In this document: in pieces, positions 45,340 through 55,038 of the stretch
Layout of the letters: each line of letters begins with the position of its first letter
Numbering within the stretch: position 1 is the first letter of the stretch
Source: Microbulbifer yueqingensis
GTDB lineage: Bacteria; Pseudomonadota; Gammaproteobacteria; Pseudomonadales; Cellvibrionaceae
Reading direction: 5' to 3'
NCBI RefSeq assembly: GCF_900100355.1
Contig: NZ_FNFH01000003.1
Location: 496,001 to 560,000 of the forward strand
Length of the DNA stretch: 64,000 bases
The notes under the pieces: model-generated
Told to the model about the DNA's origin: nothing
Database searches by the model: none
What the model saw: only the letters and a program-made list of their open reading frames with translations
Position numbers and translations under genes: made by a program

Positions 45340-48300
45340 ATGCGCGATCACCCGCCCCCTAACACCGACACCCTGCCCCAGCGCAACGACCTGGCCTCGC
45401 TGGCAATCCGCCGGCCGGTGCTGGCACTGGTGCTCAACCTGTTGATCGCCATCGCCGGCATCGCCGCCTTCAGCGCGGTGGAGGTGCGCGAGCTGCCCGA
45501 TGTGGACGTGCCGGTGGTATCCGTGCGCGGGGAAATGCCGGGCGCCTCCCCCGAGACCATGGATGCCGAGGTCACCAGCGTTGTCGAGGGCGCGGTGGCG
45601 CGGGTATCCGGCATCAGCACCATCCGCTCCTCCAGCGAGGAGAACAACTTCCGCATCTATATCGAGTTCAACCCGAACGTCGACCTGGATACCGCGGCCG
45701 CCGATGTGCGCGAGGCGGTCAACCAGGCGCAGCGGGACCTGCCGACAGATGTCGAGCGGCTGGTGGTGGTGAAGGCCGCCGACCAGCCCGACCCGGTGAT
45801 CCACCTGGCGGTCACCAGCGACCGGCTGCGCGACGAGGCGCTCACCTACATCATCGAGAAGGACATAGTGCCCGAGCTGGTCTCCATACCCGGCGTGGCC
45901 GATGTGCCCGTGTCCGGGCAGCGCCAGCGCGTGCTGCGGGTGGTGCTGGACCCGCTGCGCCTGACCAGTTTTGGCCTGTCCGTGAGCGATGTGGCCGCGG
46001 TGCTCCGCCAGGCGCCGCTGGACGTGCCCTCCGGCAGCTTCCGCTCCGATGAACAGCTGCTGCTGGTGCGCACCGATGCCTCGACGGTGACGGAGGAGCA
46101 GGTCCGCGACATAGTGATCAGCGGCACCACGCGCATCGGCGATGTGGCCCAGGTGGCGTTTGGGCCCGAAGATGTGCAGTCGCTGGTGTACCTGAACGAC
46201 CGCCCGGTGATCAGCCTGGGGGTCGTGCGCCAGGCCCAGAGCAATACCATCGAGATCAGTGAGGCTGTGCGCCGCGTGGTGGCCGGCCTCAACCAGCGCT
46301 TCGAGGAGCTGGATATCACCGTGACCGAGGACCGGGCGGTGTTTATCCGGGGCGCGGTTCATGAGGTGGTCACCAGCCTCTGCTTTACCATTGCCATAGT
46401 CATCGCCGCCATCTGGCTGTTCCTCGGCAACATCCGCACCACCCTGGTACCCAGTACCGCAATCCCCATCGCCCTGGTGGGTACCCTCGCGGGTATCTGG
46501 CTGATGGGGTTCTCCATCAATATCCTCACGCTGCTGGCGATTGTGCTGGCCACCGGCCTGGTGGTGGATGACGCCATAGTGGTGCTGGAAAACATCCAGC
46601 GGCACCGCGCCCAGGGCATGGGAGCCCGCGCCGCGGCCGTGCTGGGCACGCGCCAGGTGGTATTTGCCGTACTGGCCACCACCGCGGTGCTGGTCAGTGT
46701 ATTTATCCCCATCGCGCTGTTGCCCAGCACCGCCGGGCGCATGTTCCGCGAGTTCGGCCTGGTGCTGGCCACCGCGGTGGCGCTTTCATCGGTGGTGGCC
46801 CTCACGCTGGTGCCCATGCTCACGGTGCGCCTTACCGGGGATGAGCGGGACCAGCGCCCGCACCCGCTCTATGGTCGCCTGCTGGGGATGGGCGGGCAGA
46901 TTGCGTCCGCCTACCACCGCAGCCTGGCCGCCTGCCTGCGCCATGGCCGGGTGAGTTTCGCGGTGGCGCTGTTGCTGGCGGTAGGCGCCGGCGGGCTCTA
47001 CCTGGTGCTGGGCAAGGAACTGCTGCCGCCGGAGGATCGCGGGCTGATCCGCGTGGACGCCACCGGCCCGGACGGCGTCGGCCAGAACTACATCGCGCGG
47101 CAGGCGGAGCACATCGAGGAGGTGGTGCGGCCCCTGGTGGCGCGCGGCGACGCCACCGACATCATCACCCTGATCGGGCGCTACGACCCCAACCGGGCGC
47201 GGGTGACCCTGCCGCTGGCCCCCTGGGAGCAGCGCGAGAATTCCCAGCAGGCGCTGGCGGCGGAGATCGCCGGGCCGCTGGCGGAGATTCCCGGTGCCCG
47301 TATCCGGGTCAGCAGCCCCAACAGCCTGTCGCTGCGCGGCGGCGGCGACGGCATCGAAATCGCCCTGGTGGGCAACGACTATGCCCGTATCTACCAGGCG
47401 TCCCGGCAGATGGCGCGTGCCATCGAGGACCGGCTACCCCACCTGCCCCAGCCGGACATCAGCTACCGCCCCACCCAGCCGCAACTGGCGATCGAGATCG
47501 ATCGGCGCCGCGCGGCAGACCTGGGTGTGCCGCTGGAAAATATCGCGCTCACCCTGCGCGCCGTGGTCGACGGGCTCGACGTGGTGGACCTGAACGTGGG
47601 CGACCAGGCCGTGCCCATCATGCTCGAGGCGGCCAACACCGCGGTGTCCTCGCCGGAGGACCTGGTGAACCTCTACGTCAAAAGCCGCAGCGGTGCGCTC
47701 CTGCCCCTGTCCAGCATGGTGAGCCTGCGCGAGGAGAGCGTGGCCGCCGAGCTGGACCGCCACGGCCAGCGCCGGGCGATTGAAATCAACATGGGGCTGG
47801 CGCCGGGCTACCCGCTGGCCAGCGCCGTCGAAGAGCTGCGCGCGCTGGCAAAGGAAATACTCCCCGGGGACGTGGGCATCCTGTTCCTGGGCGAGGCCGA
47901 CACCCTGCAGGAGAGTTCGCGGGAGGTGGCGATAACCTATGCCATCGCCGCGCTGGTGGTGTTCCTGGTGCTGTGTGCCCAGTTCGAGGCCATCAGCAGC
48001 GCCGTGATTGTGATGGCGACGGTGCCTTTCGGGCTGGCCGCCGCGGTCTATGCCCTGTTCCTTACCGGTACCACCGTCAACATCTTCTCGCAGATCGGGC
48101 TGGTGATGCTGATCGGGCTGATGGCGAAGAACGGCATCCTGCTGGTGGAGTTCGCGGACCAGCTGCGCGATCGCGGCCACAGTGTGCACGACGCCATCAC
48201 CGAGGCGGCGCGGGTGCGCCTGCGTCCGATTGCCATGACCATGCTGTCCACCGTGCTCGGCGGGCTGCCGCTGATCCTCAGCACCGGCCCGGGCGCCGAG

Positions 48301-48471
48301 GCGCGCGCCGCCATCGGCTGGGTGATGTTCGGCGGTCTGGGGCTGGCTGCGCTGTTCACCCTTTACCTGACCCCGGTGGTGTACCTGGGGCTGGGGCGCT
48401 TCCACAAGCCGCGCTCGCTGGAGGGCAACCGCCTCGCGGAGGAACTGCAGGCAGCCGCCGGCAAATCCTAG
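45340..48471 (+). CDS. RND efflux pump, HAE1 family permease
   Basis: Proton-driven drug exporter of the inner membrane. 1043 residues with 12 transmembrane helices. TM4 carries GLVVDDAIVVLENIQRH with the paired Asp of the proton relay; TM10 carries LMAKNGILLVEF with the Lys. PNVDLDTAAADVREAVN is the porter-domain signature. Length is that of the family. There is no outer-membrane factor gene beside it, so a TolC elsewhere must be used. No regulator adjacent. Confidence 0.95.
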   Translation: MRDHPPPNTDTLPQRNDLASLAIRRPVLALVLNLLIAIAGIAAFSAVEVRELPDVDVPVVSVRGEMPGASPETMDAEVTSVVEGAVARVSGISTIRSSSEENNFRIYIEFNPNVDLDTAAADVREAVNQAQRDLPTDVERLVVVKAADQPDPVIHLAVTSDRLRDEALTYIIEKDIVPELVSIPGVADVPVSGQRQRVLRVVLDPLRLTSFGLSVSDVAAVLRQAPLDVPSGSFRSDEQLLLVRTDASTVTEEQVRDIVISGTTRIGDVAQVAFGPEDVQSLVYLNDRPVISLGVVRQAQSNTIEISEAVRRVVAGLNQRFEELDITVTEDRAVFIRGAVHEVVTSLCFTIAIVIAAIWLFLGNIRTTLVPSTAIPIALVGTLAGIWLMGFSINILTLLAIVLATGLVVDDAIVVLENIQRHRAQGMGARAAAVLGTRQVVFAVLATTAVLVSVFIPIALLPSTAGRMFREFGLVLATAVALSSVVALTLVPMLTVRLTGDERDQRPHPLYGRLLGMGGQIASAYHRSLAACLRHGRVSFAVALLLAVGAGGLYLVLGKELLPPEDRGLIRVDATGPDGVGQNYIARQAEHIEEVVRPLVARGDATDIITLIGRYDPNRARVTLPLAPWEQRENSQQALAAEIAGPLAEIPGARIRVSSPNSLSLRGGGDGIEIALVGNDYARIYQASRQMARAIEDRLPHLPQPDISYRPTQPQLAIEIDRRRAADLGVPLENIALTLRAVVDGLDVVDLNVGDQAVPIMLEAANTAVSSPEDLVNLYVKSRSGALLPLSSMVSLREESVAAELDRHGQRRAIEINMGLAPGYPLASAVEELRALAKEILPGDVGILFLGEADTLQESSREVAITYAIAALVVFLVLCAQFEAISSAVIVMATVPFGLAAAVYALFLTGTTVNIFSQIGLVMLIGLMAKNGILLVEFADQLRDRGHSVHDAITEAARVRLRPIAMTMLSTVLGGLPLILSTGPGAEARAAIGWVMFGGLGLAALFTLYLTPVVYLGLGRFHKPRSLEGNRLAEELQAAAGKS

Positions 48472-48508
48472 CCGCTACCAGCCGGGCCGGAATGGGCCTG
48501 AAGAACGA

Positions 48509-49015
48509 ATGAAGGGAAACCAGACCTGCATGAAGCATTTCACGTGCGATCACGATGCCGTGAGCGAAACGGGCCAGCACCATCTCCCGGCCGCGGAGGC
48601 GTGGGTGCGCTTTCTCGCGCATTTCCTGTTTGTGCTGGCGGCGTGGACGGTGTTTATCAAATACATTTTCCCCGCCGGCTATGCCCTGGCCCACGGGGAG
48701 CCGTGGCACCGCTATTTCTACTGGGATTTCTGGCCGGTGGCCCATGCCTGGCTCGGCTGGGCCCTGATTGCGCGGCCGCGCTATACCTACCTGCTTGCGG
48801 TAACAGTGGCAGTGGTCGAGATCATCATCATCGTCGCCAAGTTCGCCGGATTCCTGGCCGATCCCACCTGGTCCATCTGGCGCACCAACTGGTTCGTGAA
48901 CAAGGTGTTCGTGCTGGCCTGTTTCGTGTTATTGCTAGCCACGGCAATGCTGAAACCTGGATGCTTCAAACCCCGGAGCAACAACGGGAGCAACAAGGAT
49001 GAAGAGACGGCCTGA
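48509..49015 (+). CDS. conserved integral membrane protein
   Basis: 168 residues; four hydrophobic segments (about 36-55, 70-86, 92-116, 130-147). Not assigned to a family. The start may be ATG 48530 instead, seven codons in. It overlaps the following Tat-exported reductase by 17 nt, so it is in the same operon and may be its membrane partner. Confidence 0.65.
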   Translation: MKGNQTCMKHFTCDHDAVSETGQHHLPAAEAWVRFLAHFLFVLAAWTVFIKYIFPAGYALAHGEPWHRYFYWDFWPVAHAWLGWALIARPRYTYLLAVTVAVVEIIIIVAKFAGFLADPTWSIWRTNWFVNKVFVLACFVLLLATAMLKPGCFKPRSNNGSNKDEETA

Positions 49016-49931
49016 TCGCAGGGAATTCCTGAAACTGGCGGCTACCGGCCTGGCCCTGGCCGGGGTGCCTGCGGGGCTACTCCGGGCCGCGGCGGCCAGT
49101 CCCGTGCGCAAGGCTATTCCCACCAGCGGCGAAATGCTGCCCGTGATCGGGCTCGGCACCTGGCGCACCTTCAATGTGGGCAGCGACCCACAGTTGCTCG
49201 CTGAACGGACCGAGGTGGTCCGCGCCTTCTTCCAGCACGGTGGCGGGCTGGTGGACTGCTCGCCGATGTACGGCTCTGCCGCCGATACGATGGGCTATGC
49301 ATTAAGGAAACTCGGTACGCCCGACTCGCTTTTTTCCGCCGACAAGGTGTGGGGGCCGGCCGGCGGCTCCGCCCGCGAGCAGGTGGCCCGGCAGGCGCAG
49401 CGCTGGGGTATCGAGACCTTCGACCTGATGCAGGTACACAACCTGAGCAACTGGCGGGATTACCTGGATGTCCTGCGCGAGCTGAAAGCCGCCGGCAAAA
49501 TTCGCTACATCGGCATCACCACCTCCCACGGCCGGCGCCACCGCGAGTTCGAGCAGGTGATGGCCAGCGAGGATATCGACTTCGCCCAGCTCACCTACAA
49601 CATTACCCATCGCGAGGCAGAGGAACGCTTGCTGCCCCTTGCGCGGGAGCGCGGCATTGCAGTCATCGCCAACCGCCCCTACGACGGCGGCGCCCTGATC
49701 AAGGGCCTCAAGCGGCGCGAGCAGGTTCCCCAGTGGGCAGTGGAGGAGTGCGGCAGCAGCACCTGGGCGGATTTCCTGCTGAAATTCATCATAAGCCACC
49801 CGGCCGTCAGCTGCGCCATCCCCGCCACCACCCGGGTGGATCACCTGAACGAGAACATGCGCGCGGGCCGTAAGCCCCTGCCCTCGCCGCGTTGCCGGCA
49901 GCGGATGATTGAGTTTATCGAGTCGCTATGA
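48999..49931 (+). CDS. Tat-exported aldo/keto reductase
   Basis: 310-residue TIM-barrel reductase. The N-terminus DRREFLKLAATGLALAGVPAG is a twin-arginine signal (Arg7-Arg8), and the mature domain has the catalytic Asp/Tyr in DCSPMYGSA and Lys in FSADKVWG. Known members are NAD(P)H-using cytosolic enzymes; export of a folded, cofactor-loaded enzyme would be in line with Tat use. It overlaps both neighbours, giving a three-gene operon with two membrane proteins. Confidence 0.82.
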   Translation: MKRRPDRREFLKLAATGLALAGVPAGLLRAAAASPVRKAIPTSGEMLPVIGLGTWRTFNVGSDPQLLAERTEVVRAFFQHGGGLVDCSPMYGSAADTMGYALRKLGTPDSLFSADKVWGPAGGSAREQVARQAQRWGIETFDLMQVHNLSNWRDYLDVLRELKAAGKIRYIGITTSHGRRHREFEQVMASEDIDFAQLTYNITHREAEERLLPLARERGIAVIANRPYDGGALIKGLKRREQVPQWAVEECGSSTWADFLLKFIISHPAVSCAIPATTRVDHLNENMRAGRKPLPSPRCRQRMIEFIESL

Positions 49932-50602
49932 GCGACTGGGACAGCTACCGGCTGCAGGACTTCGTGCCCTTTTCCGCCGAGGTTTACTTCCGCCTGCAGG
50001 AGCGCATGGGCGAGGCCTTCTGGCCGCTCCACCTGGCCATGCTCGCGGCAGGCGCGGCCGCCCTCTTCCTTGCGCTGCGCGGCCGCCGGCGCCTGGCCTG
50101 CCTGCTGCTGGCTCCGGCCTGGGCCTTCGTCGGGGTGGCCTACTTCCTGCAGCGCTACGGCAACCTGAACTGGGCGGGGGACTATTTGGGGTGGGCCTTT
50201 ATCGGCGAAGGCGGGCTGCTTGCCGTACTCGCGGCCATTCCGGGCGGGGCCGCAACCCGAGTGCCGCGGGCCACCCTGCCGGTTATCGTCGGCACGACCC
50301 TTGCTACCGCGGGCCTTCTCGCCTGGCCGCTCATCGCGCTTTTGTTCGGCTACGCCTGGTTGCACGCGGAAACCTTCGGTATCCATCCCACCCCCACCGC
50401 CGTCACCACGCTGGGACTCTTGTTGATCGCGTCGCGGGGCGCGGCACTGTGGCTGGCCGCCCTTATTCCCCTGCTCTGGATCGCCCTGTCGGGGTTGACC
50501 CTGACGGTGCTCGGCGCCGGCTGGGCCCCTGCCGTCTTTGTGGTGCTGGCGCTCGGCCTCGGCGCGCTGGTGTGGAAAAGCGCGGTAACCGGGCAGCGAT
50601 AG
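49928..50602 (+). CDS. DUF6064-like multi-pass membrane protein
   Basis: 224 residues; six hydrophobic segments. The start (DFVPFSAEVYFRLQERMGEAFWPLHL) and the GNLNWAGDYLGWAFIGEGGLL motif fit DUF6064 proteins of unknown function. It overlaps the reductase gene by 4 nt (ATGA). Confidence 0.68.
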   Translation: MSDWDSYRLQDFVPFSAEVYFRLQERMGEAFWPLHLAMLAAGAAALFLALRGRRRLACLLLAPAWAFVGVAYFLQRYGNLNWAGDYLGWAFIGEGGLLAVLAAIPGGAATRVPRATLPVIVGTTLATAGLLAWPLIALLFGYAWLHAETFGIHPTPTAVTTLGLLLIASRGAALWLAALIPLLWIALSGLTLTVLGAGWAPAVFVVLALGLGALVWKSAVTGQR

Positions 50603-50815
50603 CAGACCCAGTGACGGCAAGACGCCCGCCAAATATCCCCGCACAACTTCAGGGAAACCCACCGGGACGCCGAGCGCTGCTATAAACATGGCGTGAGCGC
50701 GGACACGCGCCGGAGCCGCCCCGACACGCCCGCCCGGCCTGCACGGGAAGAGACAAACAAGTCGATCACGGCATGCCGCGAACCCATCACTCCCCCTGTC
50801 AGCGGAGAATCGGCC

Positions 50816-52138
50816 ATGAGTAAACGCTGGTACATTGCCATCGCAGTGCTCGCCGTCATTGCCGGAGGCCTGGCACTGGCGGTGTGGGAGCCCGCTATCC
50901 CGGCTGCAGACGAGGCCAGCCGGCAGGACTTCAGTCCCGGGCAGGTTGAGCGGGGCAAGGTACTGGCAGGCATCGGCAACTGCGGTACTTGCCATACCGT
51001 GTCGCCGGACAAACCCTTTGCGGGCGGCGTCGAATTCCCCTCCCCTTTCGGCAGTCTCTATTCCACCAACATCTCCCCGCACCCGCAGGACGGAATTGGC
51101 CGCTGGCCCCGCGAGGCATTCGTGCGCGCCATGCGCGAGGGCGTTTCACGCGAAGGCTCCCACTTGTACCCGGCCTTTCCCTTTACCCACTTCAAGAACA
51201 TCACCGACGAAGACCTGGATGCGCTGTATGCGTATTTCATGACGCGGGAGCCCGTCGCCTATACACCGCCGCAGAACGATCTGAGTTTTCCATTCAACCT
51301 GCGCTTCCTGCAGTGGGGCTGGAAGCTGTTGTTCTTCGATCCGGACCCGTGGCAGCCGGACCCGGAACGGGGGGAACAATGGAACCGCGGCGCCTACCTG
51401 GCTAAAGGGCTGGGGCATTGCAGCGCCTGCCACACGCCCCGCAACTTCATGCAGGCCGAGAAAAAGGACCGCGCCTATGCCGGCGCACTGGTGGACAACT
51501 GGTACGCGACAGCGCTGGACGAGAGCCAGCCGGTGCCGGTGCACTGGGACCGGGAATCCCTCTATGAATACCTGCGCGAGGGGACATCCCGCTTCCAGGG
51601 TGTCGCTGTCGGCTCCATGGGCGAGGTGGTACACCGCGGCCTGCGCCTGGCCCCGGACAGCGACATCCGCGCCCTGGCCACCTACACGGAGTCCCTTTCC
51701 GGGGGCCGGAATAACGGCAATTCCCGGCAGATAGCCGCCGAGACAATCACCGCAGCCCAGCAGCGCGCGCGCTCAGAGTACAGCCCGGGAGAAGAGCTGT
51801 ATGTCGCCGCCTGTGCCGCCTGCCATTACAACGACCCGCAGGACCCGTTGGCGGTCCGCGCCGAGCTGAGCCTGAACAGCGCGGTGACCGCCGATGACCC
51901 CACCAACCTGCTGCGGGTGGTCATGGAGGGCGTTGGTACCGGCGCGGGCACCCCCACCCTGGTGATGCCCGGTTTCTCCACCCTCAGCGACGAGAACCTG
52001 GTGGCACTCGCCGACTTCCTGCGCGAGCGCTCGAACCTGCCGCCCTGGAAAAACCTGCGCAAGCGCATCGGCGAATTGCGCGAACTCCACCGGCAATCAC
52101 AGCCCAGCGCCACCGGAAAGGCGGGAGAACAGCCATGA
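50816..52138 (+). CDS. triheme cytochrome c of a molybdenum hydroxylase complex
   Basis: 440 residues from ATG 50816; one anchor or signal helix at 6-25 (YIAIAVLAVIAGGLALAVW). Three c-type heme motifs: NCGTCHT, HCSACHT and ACAACHY. Its layout is like the cytochrome subunit of membrane-bound alcohol/aldehyde dehydrogenases. It overlaps the 2Fe-2S subunit gene by 4 nt and should pass electrons from the MoCo subunit to the respiratory chain on the periplasmic side. Confidence 0.9.
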   Translation: MSKRWYIAIAVLAVIAGGLALAVWEPAIPAADEASRQDFSPGQVERGKVLAGIGNCGTCHTVSPDKPFAGGVEFPSPFGSLYSTNISPHPQDGIGRWPREAFVRAMREGVSREGSHLYPAFPFTHFKNITDEDLDALYAYFMTREPVAYTPPQNDLSFPFNLRFLQWGWKLLFFDPDPWQPDPERGEQWNRGAYLAKGLGHCSACHTPRNFMQAEKKDRAYAGALVDNWYATALDESQPVPVHWDRESLYEYLREGTSRFQGVAVGSMGEVVHRGLRLAPDSDIRALATYTESLSGGRNNGNSRQIAAETITAAQQRARSEYSPGEELYVAACAACHYNDPQDPLAVRAELSLNSAVTADDPTNLLRVVMEGVGTGAGTPTLVMPGFSTLSDENLVALADFLRERSNLPPWKNLRKRIGELRELHRQSQPSATGKAGEQP

Positions 52139-52626
52139 CCACGGAATTCAAGATCAACGCCAGGCCGGTCAGGGTGGATGTGCCCGAAGATACCCCCCTG
52201 CTCTGGGTCATCCGCGACGACCTCGGTTATACCGGCACCAAGTTCGGTTGTGGCATAGGCCTGTGCGGAGCCTGCACCGTGCACGTGAATGGCCGCGCCA
52301 CGCGCTCCTGCATCACCCCCGTGAAGGATGTGGCCAATTCAGTGGTCACCACCATCGAGGGGCTGGCTGAAAACGGGCACCCCCTGCTGGAGACCTGGGT
52401 CGAGGCGCAGACGCCGCAGTGCGGCTACTGCCAGCCGGGCCAGATCATGCAGGCCGCCGCCATGCTGCGGGACTTCCCCAACCCCACCGATGAGCAGATC
52501 AACCAGGTGATGAGCGGTAACTTCTGTCGCTGCATGGCCTACGTGCGAATCCGCGAGGCCATCCGGATGGCGGCGCAGCGAATGCAGGCCGGCTCCGGGC
52601 GCCCACAGGAGGCTGACCATGCTTAA
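52135..52626 (+). CDS. 2Fe-2S subunit, isoquinoline/aldehyde oxidoreductase type
   Basis: 163 residues with the N-terminal plant-type cluster (Cys39, Cys44, Cys47, Cys59 in GCGIGLCGACT...SC) and the C-terminal helical cluster motif (QCGYCQPGQ ... NFCRCMAY). This is the small subunit of xanthine-dehydrogenase-family enzymes such as IorA. It has no signal of its own and should travel with the Tat-targeted large subunit. Overlaps both neighbours. Confidence 0.94.
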   Translation: MTTEFKINARPVRVDVPEDTPLLWVIRDDLGYTGTKFGCGIGLCGACTVHVNGRATRSCITPVKDVANSVVTTIEGLAENGHPLLETWVEAQTPQCGYCQPGQIMQAAAMLRDFPNPTDEQINQVMSGNFCRCMAYVRIREAIRMAAQRMQAGSGRPQEADHA

Positions 52627-54943
52627 GTACCTCACGGGGAAAAGTTCCGGCGGCGCCCACGCCGACGAACTGGCCTCCCCGGGCCGGCGCGGCTTCATTG
52701 TCGGCATGGCGGGCGCCGTCCTCACCCTGGCCTTTGCGCGCTCGCCGCTCAGCCTGGCCAACCCGGACAAGACCGTGGCCGAGGGGGCCTTCGACCCCAC
52801 CGTGTGGTACTGGATCGAGCCCGACGGCCGGGTGGTGGTCAATATCGCCAAGGCGGAGATGGGCCAGCATATCGGAACGGCGCTGGCGCGGATCGTGGCA
52901 GACGAGCTGGAGGCCGACTGGGAGCAGGTGGAACTGCGCTACGTGGATAGCGACCCCAAGTGGGGTTATATGGTCACCGGCGGCAGCTGGTCGGTGTGGA
53001 AAAGCTTTGACCCGTTGAGCCGCGCGGGCGCCGCTGGCCGCAAGGTGCTGATCGAGGAGGGCGCAAAGAAACTCGGGGTGAAACCGGAACAGTGTCGCGC
53101 GCGCGCCGGCAGGATCATCGCCGGGAACCAATCGATCAGTTACGCCGACCTGGTGCGCGGCGGCGGCATCAGCCGCAGCTTTACCGACGAGGAGCTGAAG
53201 CAGATGCCCATCAAGCCGCCCGCCGAGCGGCGCATCATCGGTGGGCAGACCCGCGCGCTGGATATTCCCGGCAAGGTGGACGGCAGCACCCTGTACGGCC
53301 TGGACGCGAAGGTGGACGGCATGGTCTACGGCCGCCCCATCATTCCACCCACCCGCTACGGCTCGTCCGTCAGCAGTATCGACGACAGCGCAGCGCGGGA
53401 GATCCCCGGTTATCGCCAGACTGTCACCCTGGAAGACCCGTCCGGTACAGTCCCCGGCTGGGCGATGGTGATTGCCGACAGCTTTCACGCCGCCAACCAG
53501 GCGGTAAAGCGCATCACCGTAAACTGGTCGCCGGGCAAGACCACCGGCGTGGACGAGCAGGCGGTGCTGGACCATGGGCGCAAGCTTATCGGCACCGCGG
53601 ACCAGGGCGTGCTGGCGCTGGACGCGGGAGAGGTCGACAAGGCATTCAATGATGCCGCCGAAGTACTGGAAAGCGAATACGTCACCCACGGCGTACTGCA
53701 TTTCCAGCTGGAGCCGGTCAATGCCGTCGCCCTGGAGAAAGACGGCACCTGGGAGATCCACACCGGTAACCAGTGGCAGTCACTGATCATACCGGTGCTT
53801 TCCAGGGCCCTGCAGGTCCCCAAGGAGAAGATTGTCATGCGCACCTACCTGCTCGGCGGCGGCTTCGGCCGGCGGCTGAACGGGGACTACTCGGTGCCGG
53901 CGGCCCTGGCGGCCAAGGCAGTGGGCCGGCCGGTGAAAATGGTCCTCACCCGCGAGGACGACGCGCTGTTCGACTCCATCCGCTCCCCGTCGGTGCAGAA
54001 AATCCGCATGGCGTTCGATGGCGACGGCAAGATCACCGCGATGGAACACCACGCCACCGCCGGCTGGCCCACACAGGTGATGGCGCCCGACTTCATGGCG
54101 GACGGCATCAACGGCAAGTACGACCCCTTTGCCATCCAGGGTGCCCTGCACTGGTACACCATGAACGGCCACCGCGTGCGGGCCATCTCCAACGATCTCG
54201 CCAACGACACCTTTCGCCCGGGGTGGCTGCGGTCCGTGGGCTCCGGCTGGGTTAACTGGGCGCTGGAGAGCGCCATCGACGAAGCCGCCCACAAGGCGGG
54301 GGAAGACCCCATCGAATTCCGGCTGCGCCGGCTCAAGGCCATCGGCAGGAATGCGGGTAGCGCACCCAACGCTGTCGGCGGCGCGGCGCGCCAGGCCAAT
54401 GTGGTGCGCCGCGTGCGCGAACTCTCCGGCTGGGGCGCAGAATTGCCCGCGGATACCGCCCTCGGCGTTGCCACCAGCTACGGCCAGGAACGCAACATGC
54501 CGACCTGGACCGCGTGCGTGGCACGGGTGCGGGTGGACCGCGAAACCGGCCGCGCCACGGTGGAAAAACTCTCACTGGTCACCGACGCCGGCACCATCGT
54601 GCACCCGGACGGGGCCCGCGCCCAGGTGGAGGGGGCGGCGCTGTGGGGAATGAGCATGGCGCTCCATGAGGGCACCGTGCTACACAACGGCAACGTGGCC
54701 GATACCAACCTGAACACCTACACGCCGCTGCGGATGCGCGATGTCCCCGAAATCGAGATGGAGTTTGTGGACAGCACCGAGACCGCGGTTGGGCTCGGCG
54801 AGCCGGCCACCACGGTGGTGGGGCCTGCCATCGGCAATGCAATATTTGCCGCGGTGGGCGTGCGGATGCGGGAGCTGCCCATCCGCCCCCACGCACTGCT
54901 GGCAGAGCTGCAGCGGGACAGTAAGGCCAACCGGGAGGCCTGA
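52619..54943 (+). CDS. molybdopterin-binding subunit of xanthine dehydrogenase family
   Basis: 774 residues. Tat-like signal GRRGFIVGMAGAVLTLAFA. MoCo-binding regions YLLGGGFGRRLNGDY and FRPGWLRSVGS are present, and GLGEPATTVV near the C-terminus holds the catalytic Glu that abstracts the proton from the substrate site. Closest in shape to IorB (isoquinoline 1-oxidoreductase) and membrane aldehyde dehydrogenases; the substrate cannot be told apart. The three genes form one overlapping operon. Confidence 0.92.
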   Translation: MLKYLTGKSSGGAHADELASPGRRGFIVGMAGAVLTLAFARSPLSLANPDKTVAEGAFDPTVWYWIEPDGRVVVNIAKAEMGQHIGTALARIVADELEADWEQVELRYVDSDPKWGYMVTGGSWSVWKSFDPLSRAGAAGRKVLIEEGAKKLGVKPEQCRARAGRIIAGNQSISYADLVRGGGISRSFTDEELKQMPIKPPAERRIIGGQTRALDIPGKVDGSTLYGLDAKVDGMVYGRPIIPPTRYGSSVSSIDDSAAREIPGYRQTVTLEDPSGTVPGWAMVIADSFHAANQAVKRITVNWSPGKTTGVDEQAVLDHGRKLIGTADQGVLALDAGEVDKAFNDAAEVLESEYVTHGVLHFQLEPVNAVALEKDGTWEIHTGNQWQSLIIPVLSRALQVPKEKIVMRTYLLGGGFGRRLNGDYSVPAALAAKAVGRPVKMVLTREDDALFDSIRSPSVQKIRMAFDGDGKITAMEHHATAGWPTQVMAPDFMADGINGKYDPFAIQGALHWYTMNGHRVRAISNDLANDTFRPGWLRSVGSGWVNWALESAIDEAAHKAGEDPIEFRLRRLKAIGRNAGSAPNAVGGAARQANVVRRVRELSGWGAELPADTALGVATSYGQERNMPTWTACVARVRVDRETGRATVEKLSLVTDAGTIVHPDGARAQVEGAALWGMSMALHEGTVLHNGNVADTNLNTYTPLRMRDVPEIEMEFVDSTETAVGLGEPATTVVGPAIGNAIFAAVGVRMRELPIRPHALLAELQRDSKANREA

Positions 54944-55038
54944 GCCGGCACCGGAAGGCCCGCGCGGCGCCCGCCGCGACAAGACACAGACCGGTCGCTA
55001 CAAAGGCGGCCAGCGCCCGCACCGGGCAAGGATATGGT

